Shown: in pieces, positions 11,740 through 24,240 of the stretch | How the letters are laid out: each line of letters starts with the position of its first letter | How positions within the stretch are numbered: position 1 is the first letter of the stretch | NCBI RefSeq assembly: GCF_910592395.1 | Contig: NC_088321.1 | Location: 62,001-126,000 of the forward strand | Direction of reading: 5' to 3' | From: Lineus longissimus | Taxonomy: Eukaryota; Nemertea; Pilidiophora; Heteronemertea; Lineidae | Length of the DNA stretch: 64,000 nucleotides | Made by a program: the position numbers and the translations under genes | The notes under the pieces: generated by a model | What the model was told of the DNA's origin: nothing | The model's input: the letters and a program-made list of their open reading frames with translations, nothing else | Database searches by the model: none

Positions 11740-14700
11740 TTAATCTGGTGGCAGTAACTCGTGGAGACGGAACTTGTCCTTGATCAGCGGTCGCACATCC
11801 TCGTTCTGAAAAACAAGACTTTGATGAGTATTGTGACCACCAGGTGGTGCTGATCATCGCGTTTATCTCTCAATCCAGTCAGCAGACGTCACGGACTACT
11901 TCAAAACCTCAAATATCATCTTATCACACTTCTTATGTCAACAGCGGATGGCGCCGTGTCATAATATCAACGTTACTTGATCGAGGACGGATTCAGAATG
12001 GGTTGGCATGAAGATATCGAGAGGGATCTCAGAGCGGATCAGCTCCCCTGGCTCTCTTACACCAAGTATAAGACTGACTGTCTGCATGTGAGCAACATTT
12101 ACAAATCATCAAACGTCTCTTTATACTTACAATATGCACTAAACTCTCCAGGAAAGGTATCAACTTGATGAGCTCCGTGTCGGATTTATCCATGAACCAA
12201 CTCTCAATGGGGATACCATTATACAGCTGGAAAAGAGACAAGTTCCATCATCTGACACCAGAGGGAGACATCTTGTTAAACAGGACAGGGGACAGTGGTT
12301 CCACCTGGTATTCATATCCATGGACAAGATTGAGACTTGAAGTTCACAACAGACCTGGCACTCGACACATTCCATCCCCAGTCTGGTGTCATCCTCATAT
12401 GAAATAAGAGGGCAAATCTCTCTCACAGCTCTGTTACACAAAATTGCCCCTAAAATGCTTATTTTTTATCCAATTTTGACAATTCAAAGATCCACAGAGG
12501 GATGAAGCAAAGAACTTTCCATTCAAGCTGTCAAATTTACCATGAAATAAGAGGAAAAAGTCTGAAATCTGCCTAATCGATAGTCCCTGATATTGGTTAT
12601 AGAGCTCAATAAGTCCTTACCTGGTAACCAAATGCCTGTGGCGAGTTATCGATGATGACAGTTTTAGACAGATCTCGGCCGAGGATCTTCAAATCCTTGA
12701 TGTAATTACCATTGACACATACGCAGTGTTCTCGGAAGAGACGATGCCTGGCAGGAGAAAAGAGGATTGTTTACAAAATGTGAGGGGAAAAGGTTGTCTA
12801 ACAGCACCGGACGATCTACCAAGCAACAGGACGATCTACCGACCAACGGGACGATCTACCGACCAACGGGACGATCTACCGACCAACGGGACGATCTACC
12901 GACCAACGGGACGATCTACCGACCAACGGGACGATCTACCGACCAACGGGACGATCTACCGACCAACGGGACGATCTACCGACCAACGGGACGATCTACC
13001 GACCAACGGGACGATCTACCGACCAACGGGACGATCTACCGACCAACGGGACGATCTACCAAGCATCTACTCACCTGATGAGCTTCTTCTCTGGATCCAA
13101 GAGATTCATCAGTTTATCCGCGTAAACTTTCTTGGACGCTGTGAACAAAATCACCTCGTACATTTGTGACACTTTCTCCAAAAACTCACGGAAATACGGC
13201 CGCGTCCGGACAAATACCTGTAAAATAGAAAGAATATCTGATCACTCCTGGTGATGACCATTGGTCGATTGACAGTATTAAGCTGAGCAGTGCCTGCATT
13301 CAAGTCATCACCAAAGACAAAGCGTGTTTACCTCATATGTTGTATCTTGAAAATAAACCGGGAAAGAAAATGACGCGTCCATCAGCCGATTCAGACTGCA
13401 GTGGACGAGTGTTTCATCCTGAAATACAAAATAGCAGAGCATCAACATTAGGTTTTCTATGCCTTGACAAAAGACAATCTTTGCCCACTTTTACAACTTA
13501 CCCCAGATGAGCCAGTGAATACTATGGACTTTGAACCAGCGGTAAACAAGCTGTCCAGAATTTGTATCCAGCACAGTCACACAAAGAGTGCCTCTTCTCG
13601 ATTACAGCAGCAACTATCCATAATGCCCTTGTGAAGCTTTTGTGAGCTGACAGAGTTCTGACAATACAGAACCATACCCCGAACTGTCTCACACCCACTG
13701 TAGGCCTTTACGAGCCCGGGAATCTTTTTGCCACAATAAGTTTTATAAAAGACCAGTACTCACGAGATCAAGAACGAGAGAGAACTCAGGCGTACTCCTT
13801 GTTTTGAGTGGCAGCGCGGGGTTGTGAGCTCGCATGTCATCAGTCAGCGGCGGCAGATGCTTGATGAAGTAATACCTGCAAACAAACAAGGTATCTTTAG
13901 AATAAGGACAAGATGAAACAGTTCAACAGGGTTTTTCTGGGCTATACCAGTTATTTCATTGACCAGACAAACTTAAGGAATTCCAGGAACCAAGCATTTG
14001 TCAAGGAAACCTCCCAAAACAACTTACGGATCAAATGTCTCCCACTCATCAAACTGTTGTTCTTCCTCGATCTCTGTCGTCTCGACGTAACCAGTCGTCG
14101 TCGTCGTCGCTGGCATCGGTGGCGCCACCTGCATGGCAACAGGCTCCTCCTCGACGGCATGGCACTGTGATATATCAGGCGTCGCCCCCTCAAGAGATGG
14201 CGCCTCATTCTCTTTGCCTGTAATATGACCACTGTCTAGAGTGTAAAAAGAAAACAGTTCTAACGAACTATTTCAACATTTACCACCTGGTTCACATCAC
14301 AACCTTTGTGGTCTTGTTTGGCCACATTGCTTCAAATTGTCATCACATCAGTAGTCAGAAAACAGCACTTCAAAAATCATTCATTTTCATGACTTATGGT
14401 TTTCCACAATGGCACTGGAGTAAGTAAATCCCCTAGTTAATCTTTCACTCAGGGTTGATCAGAATTCAATGGTGAGTGGGGTTTGTGTGAGTAGCTGTGT
14501 AACAATGAGGTCCTCAATGGAACCCAGTGGCAGACAAAGCCCTCATTACCAAATGCACTGGGCCATGATAGGCTTAGGCTCATAAAGGCAGACAATGAAC
14601 TGGGGAATGAACAAAGGTTACATCACAAATACATCTAAATACTGTACTGGTGTGACTAAATGTGCAGTGTATACAATCACAAACATCAAATCATTGCTAT

Positions 14701-17700
14701 GTGTAACAAAAGGATCTCTTCGTAATCGCTGGGCTGATGACTGACTCATTGGGTCACTACAACCTGGGACGACCACAGCAGATGAGCAGCGTTTAAATGA
14801 CTGGTTTGCTGGGCAATCCAGGTATGCTAACTTTGGAGTTCCAAGACTCACAGCTCACAATCCACAACTCCTCAATTTGAATGTAACACCCAAACAAGCA
14901 CCCGTGCAACTCCACACATAGACGGAGGGGGACACAAAGGGGTAGACACAGTTACAGAGACAGGGAGGGGACACAAAGGGGTGGACGGACATAAACCAAA
15001 AGTAAGCGTCTATTACTAAAGGAGCGCCATGCAGTCTTGACAACATCAAATATCTTCTCAGCGGTTGTCAACGTACCAAGGGAGCTACCTTCCGAGTCGC
15101 TTGATGAGGAGTCATGTGACTCATTGGCCGTCTCCAACTCGAGTTTGCTGGCAAGATCCTCAATTTCCTCCACTTCTGTCTCTGTCACTGAAATGAAGCC
15201 AGGAGAGTTTACCATTGTGTGAAGGGAGCATTCAAGAAAGTCAACAGAGTAACATGTTGGTGAAGGGCAGGCTTGTGGAAGCAGCAGTATGACTGCACCA
15301 TTCATCCAGGGCCTTGCCCTCCCAAAGTGGAAGCAGCAGCATGACTGCACCATTCATCCAGGGCCTTGCCCTCCCAAAGTGGAAGCAGCAGTATGACTGC
15401 ACCATTCATCCAGGGCCTTGCCCTCCCAAAGTGGAAGCAGCAGTATGACTGCACCATTCATCCAGGGCCTTGCCCTCCCAAAGTGGAAGCAGCAGTATGA
15501 CTGCACCATTCATCCAGGGCCTTGCCCTCCCAAAGTGGAAGCAGCAGTATGACTGCACCATTCATCCAGGGCCTTGCCCTCCCAAAGTGGAAGCAGTAGT
15601 ATGACTGCACCATTCATCCAGGGCCTTGCCCTCCCAAAGTGGCCTATGACGTTTACTTTCATCAGTTTTCTATTAGATAAGGCTACTTTTGAAAACATGT
15701 AACTTCTAAAACTGACGTCAACGTGTGGGGCACAATCAGCGCAAGGCTTAGAATTGATCAACAATATCGTCTATAATCTTGTGCACTGTGCATGTAGATG
15801 TGTAGATCACTACATAAACAAACTGTTCTAAGGTCAAGGTAGCAATACACCTTGTGCAATGAAGTTATGGCCCAGAATACCTGGTTTCAGTCTTTGACCT
15901 ATGCTGAATGGACATCTCGGTTGGTGTGAGTTGCCCACCTTTCTGTTAAGACAAGTACCGCAGACAGTGAGAATACAAACCTTTGCCATTACTCTCGTCA
16001 AACAATTGAAAGACAGGTGAGAACAGCGCCCCGAGGATGGTGCCACTTGTCCGCACGGGCGTCTTGGGGGGCTTCCGTCGCCCACCCTTCCGTCGGTGCT
16101 TCCGTTTCTTTGTGACGAGCGGCGTCGATGAGATGAGGTTTCCATTCGGGTCTTCATTGTTGTTTTTGTTTTTGCGCTTCCTCTTGCTGGCGGACTCATA
16201 TTCTCCCTGAAATGAAAAATGACCACATTGAAAATCAATTTATTCTCAATTCTTGATTCAAATCGCACATTTGTGGGTTGCTTTAGAAATAAGAGGTTAC
16301 AGGAGCCTGCCCTCTTGGAATGATCTTGTTTGATCTGAGGACACACCAATAAACCTACCTGATTTTCATGATCCCTGGAGGGGGTAGACCAGATCAGACT
16401 CTTCAGTGTCGTGAAAATGCTGTCTGCCTTTTTCACGGGGCCGACCTGAAATACCGGTAAAATGAAAGCACTGCAAAAATCGAAGGGTTTTTATATTCTT
16501 ATGAAGAAGCTGGGTCTACTTGTAGCAAAATATAATCGCCAATTCAACATGTACAATCACTGAAAACCCACTCTCTATCACTGCAAGGCCAGTTAGCAGC
16601 GCATCATTTGAGCACACTCTCGTACAAACCGCACTCTCTATCACTGCAAGGCCAGTTAGCAGCGCATCATTTGAGCACACTCTCGTACAAACCACACTCT
16701 CTATCACTGCAAGGCCAGTTAGCAGCGCATCATTTGAGCACACTCTCGTACAAACCACACTCTCTATCACTGCAAGGCCAGTTAGCAGCGCATCATTTGA
16801 GCACACTCTCGTTCAAACCACACTCTCTATCACTGCAAGGCCAGTTAGCAGCGCATCATTTGAGCACACTCTCGTACAAACCGCACTCTCTATCACTGCA
16901 AGGCCAGTTAGCAGCGCATCATTTGAGCACACTCTCGTACAAACCGCACTCTCTATCACTGCAAGGCCAGTTAGCAGCGAATCATTTGAGCACACTCGTA
17001 CAAACCGCACTCTCTATCACTGCAAGGCCAGTTAGCAGCGCATCATTTGAGCACACTCTCGTACAAACCACACTCTCTATCACTGCAAGGCCAGTTAGCA
17101 GCGCATCATTTGAGCACACTCTCGTACAAACCACACTCTCTATCACTGCAAGGCCAGTTAGCAGCGCATCATTTGAGCACACTCTCGTACAAACCGCACT
17201 CTCTATCACTGCAAGGCCAGTTAGCAGCGCATCATTTGAGCACACTCTCGTACAAACCGCACTCTCTATCACTGCAAGGCCAGTTAGCAGCGCATCATTT
17301 GAGCACACTCTCGTACAAACCACACTCTCTATCACTGCAAGGCCAGTTAGCAGCGCATCATTTGAGCACACTCTCGTACAAACCGCACTCTATCACTGCA
17401 AGGCCAGTTAGCAGCGCATCATTTGAGCACACACTCGTACAAACCGCACTCTATCACTGCAAGGCCAGTTAGCAGCGCATCATTTGAGCACACTCTCGTA
17501 CAAACCGCACTCTCTATCACTGCAAGGCCAGTTAGCAGCGCATCATTTGAGCACACTCTCGTACAAACCGCACTCTCTATCACTGCAAGGCCAGTTAGCA
17601 GCGCATCATTTGAGCACACTCTCGTACAAACCACACTCTCTATCACTGCAAGGCCAGTTAGCAGCGCATCATTTGAGCACACTCTCGTACAAACCGCACT

Positions 17701-19391
17701 CTCTATCACTGCAAGGCCAGTTAGCAGCGCATCATTTGAGCACACTCTCGTACAAACCACACTCTCTATCACTGCAAGGCCAGTTAGCAGCGCATCATTT
17801 GAGCACACTCTCGTTCAAATCACACTCTCTATCACTGCAAGGCCAGTTAGCAGCGCATCATTTGAGCACACTCTCGTACAAACCGCACTCTCTATCACTG
17901 CAAGGCCAGTTAGCAGCGCATCATTTGAGCACACTCTCGTACAAACCGCACTCTCTATCACTGCAAGGCCAGTTAGCAGCGCATCATTTGAGCACACTCT
18001 CGTACAAACCACACTCTCTATCACTGCAAGGCCAGTTAGCAGCGCATCATTTGAGCACACTCTCGTACAAACCGCACTCTCTATCACTGCAAGGCCAGTT
18101 AGCAGCGCATCATTTGAGCACACTCTCGTACAAACCGCACTCTCTATCACTGCAAGGCCAGTTAGCAGCGCATCATTTGAGCACACTCTCGTTCAAACCA
18201 CACTCTCTATCACTGCAAGGCCAGTTAGCAGCGCATCATTTGAGCACACTCTCGTACAAACCACACTCTCTATCACTGCAAGGCCAGTTAGCAGCGCATC
18301 ATTTGAGCACACTCTCGTACAAACCGCACTCTCTATCACTGCAAGGCCAGTTAGCAGCGCATCATTTGAGCACACTCTCGTACAAACCACACTCTCTATC
18401 ACTGCAAGGCCAGTTAGCAGCACATCATTTGAGCACACTCTCTTACAAACCACACTCTCTATCACTGCAAGGCCAGTTAGCAGCACATCATTTGAGCACA
18501 CTCTCGTACAAACCACACTCTCTATCACTGCAAGGCCAGTTAGCAGCGCATCATTTGAGCACACTCTCGTTCAAATCACACTCTCTATCACTGCAAGGCC
18601 AGTTAGCAGCGCATCATTTGAGCACACTCTCGTTCAAATCACACTCTCTATCACTGCAAGGCCAGTTAGCAGCGCATCATTTGAGCACACTCTCGTTCAA
18701 ACCACACTCTCTATCACTGCAAGGCCAGTTAGCAGCACATCATTTGAGCACACTCTCGTACAAACCGCACTCTCTATCACTGCAAGGCCAGTTAGCAGCG
18801 CATCATTTGAGCACACTCTCGTACAAACCGCACTCTCTATCACTGCAAGGCCAGTTAGCAGCGCATCATTTGAGCACACTCTCGTACAAACCACACTCTC
18901 TATCACTGCAAGGCCAGTTAGCAGCGCATCATTTGAGCACACTCTCGTACAAACCATGAAAACCAATACATGTAAGAGAAGACGACAAGGCCTCACCCAA
19001 TGGCACAAGTTATTATCCGTCAATGTACAATCAATGGTAGCCATGGAAACCAGAAGTATGCCACGATGCTGATTCATGCATGCCATCACCGATGATCAAC
19101 TGGTTACCGGGGCAACGGTAAACATAGCTCTAAAAGCATTAGTGGTCCTTTTATAGAAAATAATGAAAAGTATTTGATTTTTTCTTGTGCAGTTTGATTT
19201 GATGTATCGCTTTATCAATGGCTTCAGTAAATTCATGAATGAACTTACTGGTGGGAGGCCTCCACCAGCCCAGTATTTGACCTGCCTCCACAGTGACCTA
19301 CCTGTTCATTTGTCTCTGCCAGTGTCCTCTTGCGTTTCCTCGACCCTGTCTGCTGGCTCCCCGCGCCCGACTGGCGACTACGCAACTTCAT
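11740..19391 (-). CDS. CTDSPL2: CTD small phosphatase-like protein 2 (11 coding exons, 444 aa)
   Basis: Coding exons (minus, 5' to 3'): 19391-19302, 16445-16359, 16206-15981, 15187-15077, 14217-14028, 13875-13764, 13418-13332, 13217-13075, 12747-12621, 12226-12131, 11805-11740. Every junction is GT-AG, phases agree, and the sum is 1335 nt (444 codons plus stop). The N-terminus is basic (MKLRSRQ, then SRKRKR), a likely nuclear signal. [16 protein letters not shown] motif follows, then an acidic linker. The FCP1-type HAD phosphatase domain covers about residues 235-444. The catalytic DxDxT (D271-L-D273-E-T) spans the junction of exons 6 and 7. [15 protein letters not shown] and [10 protein letters not shown] are intact, and the protein ends [10 protein letters not shown] as in the family. 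It is predicted to dephosphorylate Ser/Thr in nuclear substrates. The length is close to the roughly 466 aa of human CTDSPL2. The exon with the start codon has an upstream acceptor at 19434, so a 5' non-coding exon must exist. Confidence 0.95.
12810..13060. repeat. 20-bp minisatellite, about 12 copies, almost identical
   Basis: GACGATCTACCGACCAACGG repeats with a strict 20-bp period in the CTDSPL2 intron 12748-13074. The first two units differ (AAGCAACAG). The array ends about 14 bases from the donor of the exon ending at 13075. The 60-nt super-period gives a 20-aa repeat ORF, an artefact inside an intron. The lack of differences between copies suggests a young or unstable array. Confidence 0.97.
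14218..15076. other. CTDSPL2 intron without recognisable features
   Basis: Between the exons 14028-14217 and 15077-15187 I see no conserved motif apart from two copies of a GGGGACACAAAGGGGT word near 14930-14985 and ordinary AT-rich sequence. Confidence 0.5.
15276..15642. repeat. 52-bp minisatellite, 7 copies (CTDSPL2 intron)
   Basis: GACTGCACCATTCATCCAGG recurs every 52 bp from 15291 to 15603. The remainder reads GCCTTGCCCTCCCAAAGTGG then AAGCAGCAGTAT. The copies are near-identical, and the array lies in the intron 15188-15980. Confidence 0.97.
16569..18956. repeat. 63-bp minisatellite, about 38 copies (CTDSPL2 intron)
   Basis: The unit is CACTCTCTATCACTGCAAGG, CCAGTTAGCAGCGCATCATT, TGAGCACACTCTCGTACAAA, CCG. 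Three units have lost a CT dinucleotide (near 16990, 17388 and 17430), which shifts the frame. The variants (ACCACAC/ACCGCAC, GTACAAAC/GTTCAAAC/GTTCAAATC, GCGCAT/GCACAT) are interspersed. As 63 is 21 codons, plus-strand ORFs of up to 549 codons ([21 protein letters not shown] repeat) and minus-strand ORFs of about 130 codons arise. All lie in the intron 16446-19301. Confidence 0.98.
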
Positions 19392-22300
19392 CACTTGCCA
19401 GCGTCGACTGTCGCTTGGATCATTCACATCTGAAAAAAAAAAATGAAAAAAGAAATATTTACGTGTTTTATTAAAATTTTATGACGGGCTAAATCCTTCT
19501 TTTGGTTGGTCTGCCGCGACGCTATTTTAGTTATTTTGTCAACAGACGGAGACCATGGAACATCTTTTGCATGTCACGCACTGAAACATTGTAGACAAGC
19601 GATGGTCCGTTGGTCGATTGAACCAGGTCTTGCCATATCAAATGTTTACTATGTTCACAACCTACTTTATTGAAGTTCCATTTTGATGAGAGTTATATGA
19701 GCATGTTGATTATGGTTGCTAGAGAGAAGTTTGAAAGCACTGGGATCCTGTTTAGGGTCTCTTCAAGAGTGGGGGTTTCACTATCACAGAGTTTGACACA
19801 AACACAACAATTCAACTCAAATTAAAGTGCTTCACTTATTGAGAAGTATTAGAACTTCATGAAATGTTTGAATGAGGCCAAACTGTGTCAACAGAACAAT
19901 TTTCATATTCAGTGGAGTAAAAAAGAGCTGGCATGACTCATCCCACTACACTGATAGGTCACAGGTAGACTACATTATACTCGATCAATGCAATATTGTT
20001 CTAAAACGTTTACTCATTTTAGTATTTTTACAACATGTATGTTTTTTACATGCAGCAGCAATAGGAGAAAATCCACCTGAAACTGGGAAAGGGAGCACAG
20101 AGATTCTTACTCAGCATTCTGCTATAAAGCTGAACACAATCAGAGCAGGGATATAGAGGGGACATCACGGTCCACTGACTGAGTAATGATTATCATGACC
20201 CGCCACCTCAGTTCTCCTCAGAGTTTCATCTACATTATTATTGTGGCCTGTTCTTGGCACTGCGCCAGATTCATTATGTGGCAGAGTAAAATTGGCTACA
20301 GCACTTTGTATACAATCATAGAAGGCTGGATGGCTGTTGATTTAACAGCTGACTGTAGTGAGTCAGTGCAACCTATCAAGCTAGTGCAGGGAGGTCAGCG
20401 GTCATGCTCACAATAGCCACCAAAATGCCTCTAAAATGCTTAGTTTTGGTCCCATTTTGAAAATTGAAATTTTCTATTCCAGTTATCATATTTAGCATTT
20501 GTCTAACCTCCCGGACTCTCTCAGTCTGTGTGAATTTTGCCCCCCCCCCCTCCCAGGAAAAATATGAAACCGACAGTAATTTTGGCCAGAAAAAGGTGGC
20601 ATTTTCATTTCATCAATCATATGTCAATAACTAAGTACAGGATTGGTCTTCTATGGTGCACACAACCAGTGCGTAGTTTTTATCTGAAGGCATCGTAGCC
20701 GTCAGTACAATCAAGTCCATTGAATGAGTATTGATTGGTGTGTAGAGTAAGAGCGTGGAACATGACTGTGTACCGATGTGGTTGTGCCTTCCAAGGAGGA
20801 TCAATAAGACAGGAGCAACCCACCAGCCATGTAAACACAACTCCATGTTGTACATGTATGATGATCTTTTCAGTGGCTTTGCTTAGGTCTGGGTGAGCCC
20901 AACTCCTGTCTACCCTCAGTGGCTGTGGACCAGCCCTACTCCCTGCTGCCCCTCAGTGGCATTGGGTGAGGGTGAGCCCAACTCTCTGTGCCCCACAAAG
21001 ACTTTGGGTGAGCCCAACTTCTGTCTACCCTCAGAGGCTTTGGACCAGCCCTACTCCCTGCTGCCCCTCAGTGGCATTGGGTGAGGGTGAGCCCAACTCT
21101 CTGTGCCCCACAAAGGCTTTGGGTGAGCCCAGGAAAGGTCATCAGTTGACAAAATTAACACAATTTGTCAAATAGATTTCTAGTTGAATGCACCACATCA
21201 TTTCTGATTGAGAACTGTAAATTTTCATCGTTTGTTGATTTATGTCCTTTTTTTGTCAAAACTGCTCCCTTTCCCTCAAAAGGAGAAAATCCCCCCCCCC
21301 CCCCTTTTTGGATCATGGCGAAAAAGAACCCGGCTTAATATTCAGCCATGGCTTATCTTCCAGGGAAGAACGGGGACTGTGGACATGAGCAAGAAAAGAG
21401 CAGGGTGACCTGAAATAAAATGGTAGTGATTGCACTCTTTGTATGCATTAGCTGTTCTGAGGAAGAGAGCACTTTTACAACACATAGAGGGGCAGTGGAG
21501 CCATCTGAAACGCCAAGGTGACGATTTGTTGACTGCGAAAAGTAACTTCACATTGTTACCAGTACATATTTCAGTTCACAATCAGATGAACATTTTCGTA
21601 AACAACGTCAGTGGTTAATGGAACAGGGGACAACATTTCTGTCTTCAGTTGACATGAGGCCATTATTTTGTGTAAAGTTACACTATAGGCCTACATGTCT
21701 CATTCTCATGCAAGCTGAGGAGGTCACAGGATTCGCTTCCTCATGAGCTGAGCCCACAACAGGACTTCTGACATTGCTGGACATGACACAAACACATCAG
21801 CCCACACAATCAATGCCAAATGCCTCGAGCATGTTGAGATCTGGGACTCCCAGATTCCATGCAACCCAAACAGGCCTAAGAAAGCTGTATAAATAAGAAT
21901 TTTCCTGAAAATGAAACTGAAGGCAGTCCCCAAACTGTTCTAGTTCTGGGCGGAGTACAAGTGCTTCCATTATCTATCATGACAGTGGTTCATTAGAACA
22001 AACGTTGTTTTGCGATATTGTATCCCCACGCCATGAGAAGATTGTGAGTAATATCACCACATTTTAATGGAATTAACATCATAATCACCTAAATGGGAAT
22101 ATATATAAATGCAGAAGTGGCCATACAATGAATATTGTGCACATTTACAGGATTCAAAAATGCTAAAATTGCATTTAGCAATGACACTGATGACCAACTC
22201 CACTCAACACGATCACGCACTTCTTTCTTCATTTATTCTTTCTGTTCGTCATTGAATATCATATCATGATATAGGATATAGGCTAGGCCTAGTATGCCTA

Positions 22301-22733
22301 GGGCCTAGTTGTAAAGCCTAATTATGACGTTCATTACCATTAGGCCCTACATGTACATCCGATTTATGAGATCAGTTTCACTTGTCTTGCACACCGTACG
22401 ATGTATATAGGCCTATACGAAGACAACACCACTAGTTATCTCACCAAAGCTGGTCAGGTAAATGTCATCTCGGGCATCGTTATTAGCAGGTTGATGGTAT
22501 AGATTGCGTCATCAACAAGTTGCAATCTCAATCTGACATTCTGACAACTTGGCATAATCTTGAAATCTGTGAAGGAATTTTTCTCCAAAATATCAACATT
22601 TCAAATGCTGTGAACTCAGTAACTATAGCCATGATTTTAACAATTAAACCATCATTATCATCAGCTTATGTTACTCTATCATCTGAATCATGATCAAGAC
22701 GAAGTAAACGCCGAAATCGTGGAGAAAACCTAC
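19392..22733. other. CTDSPL2 first intron (5' part) with minor repeats
   Basis: No coding exon could be assigned. It contains an X-box-like GTTACCGGGGCAAC at 19103-19116 just outside the coding exon, a two-copy 115-bp repeat (20887-21132), C-runs at about 20541 and 21292, and TAGGCCTAG-type words near 22285-22310. The rest is unremarkable AT-rich sequence. Confidence 0.5.
20887..21132. repeat. 115-bp tandem repeat, about 2 copies
   Basis: ATTGGGTGAGGGTGAGCCCA occurs at 20961 and 21076, with matching flanks (TACCCTCAGTGGCTGTGGAC; CTACTCCCTGCTGCCCCTCA). Each unit also contains internal GGGTGAGCCCAACT sub-repeats. Confidence 0.85.
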
Positions 22734-22800
22734 CAAATTTGAACGATGTTTATATTTTCCTACTCCATTTCGCGCGTACAAACAGTGACCCGGATGATGA
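22734..22800 (-). other. Candidate 5' non-coding exon of CTDSPL2
   Basis: On the minus strand a strong donor (ATTTG|GTAGGTTTTC) ends at 22734. About 80 bp upstream (in minus orientation) is a perfect palindromic NRF1-type motif, GCGCATGCGC, at 22812-22821. CTDSPL2 needs an upstream exon because its start-codon exon has an acceptor, and no other candidate is as good. The transcription start is inferred, not visible. Confidence 0.45.
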
Positions 22801-22811
22801 CAGCCAACACT

Positions 22812-22821
22812 GCGCATGCGC
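22812..22821. promoter_or_regulatory. NRF1-type motif, likely CTDSPL2 promoter
   Basis: GCGCATGCGC is the palindromic core of the NRF1 consensus, common in TATA-less animal promoters. It lies just upstream of the candidate non-coding exon in minus orientation. Confidence 0.5.
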
Positions 22822-22888
22822 TATAGTATAAATAATTAGGTCAACCTGGATTCCACGAAAATGAAAATTTCTTTACCCGGTGACGAGG

Positions 22889-23344
22889 TAAAGGTCTCAC
22901 TAGCCAGTGGTGATCAGGTCAACATTGGTCCCCCCTGAAAAAAAGTTCTTCAATCTCAGGCGATTACCACGGATACAGATAAGCCTATCATATCGCTATT
23001 GCTGCATGTTCAAATGTCGGTGTCCTTATAAAAATATTATTTCACCATCCATGTTAATTCTCAAGTTATAAGGCGGCAAGGTGAAATTTTCAAAATTTTC
23101 ATCGATGTACAGGGTGTCTCATGTATTGTGCTGCCCCCATGTTCTCATGACTGAATTACTTGATAACAATGAAAGCTGGCCAGATGTATTCTAGAAGCGA
23201 CAAGCTATTCAGAAATGTATAGGTTTATGTGTGAGAGTGATATACTGCAAGGTCGACAGCCACTTGAACAGGGGTATGCATGAAATGACGTCGCGCCATT
23301 TGTGGAGCCAGGTAGGCACGGCCATTGCACTGGCTAGTGAGACC
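22889..23344. mobile_element. Putative MITE with 17-bp terminal inverted repeats
   Basis: GGTCTCACTAGCCAGTG at the left is matched exactly by its reverse complement CACTGGCTAGTGAGACC at the right, about 456 bp apart outer to outer. There is no transposase ORF inside. A clear target-site duplication is not visible (possibly AAA), so the assignment to a superfamily is open. Confidence 0.5.
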
Positions 23345-23611
23345 AAAGTCATTGATCTGTCACAACCAGTTCATCAACACTGTGGGTTTGACTCTCAGAT
23401 GGATGGGAGGGGAATAGGCCTATGTTTCTTCAAAAAGAAAGAGCAGGTCTCACCCCTCATCAGAAAGAGGAGGGCTCGCCCCTAATTGGGAATGTCGATG
23501 AGTCAAACGATGATCAAAGCACATATGCCGTTCGCCCCTCCCGTCCGCCCCTTCTCGTCCGCCCTCAGGAATGTCGGTGGGTCAAACGGTCATAAATGCG
23601 CATGCACCGTT

Positions 23612-24240
23612 CGCCCCTCATCAGAAAGAGGAGGTCTCGCCCCTCATCAGAAAGAGGAGGTCTCGCCCCTCATCAGAAAGAGGAGGTCTCGCCCCTCATC
23701 AGAAAGAGGAGGTCTCGCCCCTCATCAGAAAGAGGAGGGCTCGCCCCTCATCAGAAAGAGGAGGTCTCGCCCCTCATCAGAAAGAGGAGGTCTCGCCCCT
23801 CATCAGAAAGAGGTCTTGCCCCTCATCAGAAAGAGGAGGTCTCGCCCCTCATCAGAAAGAGGAGGTCTCGCCCCTCATCAGAAAGAGGAGGTCTCGCCCC
23901 TCATCAGAAAGAGGAGGTCTCGCCCCTCATCAGAAAGAGGAGGTCTTGCCCCTCATCAGAAAGAGGAGGTCTCGCCCCTCATCAGAAAGAGGAGGTCTCG
24001 CCCCTCATCAGAAAGAGGAGGTCTCGCCCCTCATCAGAAAGAGGAGGTCTCGCCCCTCATCAGAAAGAGGAGGTCTCGCCCCTCATCAGAAAGAGGAGGT
24101 CTTGCCCCTCATCAGAAAGAGGAGGTCTCGCCCCTCATCAGAAAGAGGAGGTCTCGCCCCTCATCAGAAAGAGGAGGTCTCGCCCCTCATCAGAAAGAGG
24201 AGGTCTCGCCCCTCATCAGAAAGAGGAGGTCTCGCCCCTC
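23612..24240. repeat. 26-bp minisatellite, about 24 copies
   Basis: The unit GGTCTCGCCCCTCATCAGAA AGAGGA is repeated with few changes (CTCGCC/CTTGCC, GGGCTC). One unit is shortened near 23810. A seed of 1.5 units lies at 23446-23482. The 78-nt super-period opens all three plus frames (ORFs of 219-312 codons), as expected for a stop-free 26-mer. I see no gene. Confidence 0.97.

Noticed and set aside
17423-19072. 549-codon plus-strand ORF as a repetitive protein gene
   Set aside because: It is the 63-bp minisatellite read in frame inside a CTDSPL2 intron, antisense to the gene; no start context, splice partners or non-repeat domain.
19245-19427. CTDSPL2 start at 19427 (NDPSDSRRWQV extension)
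   Set aside because: That codon is GTG, not ATG; the first ATG in frame is at 19391 and aligns with the known N-terminus (MKLRSRQ).
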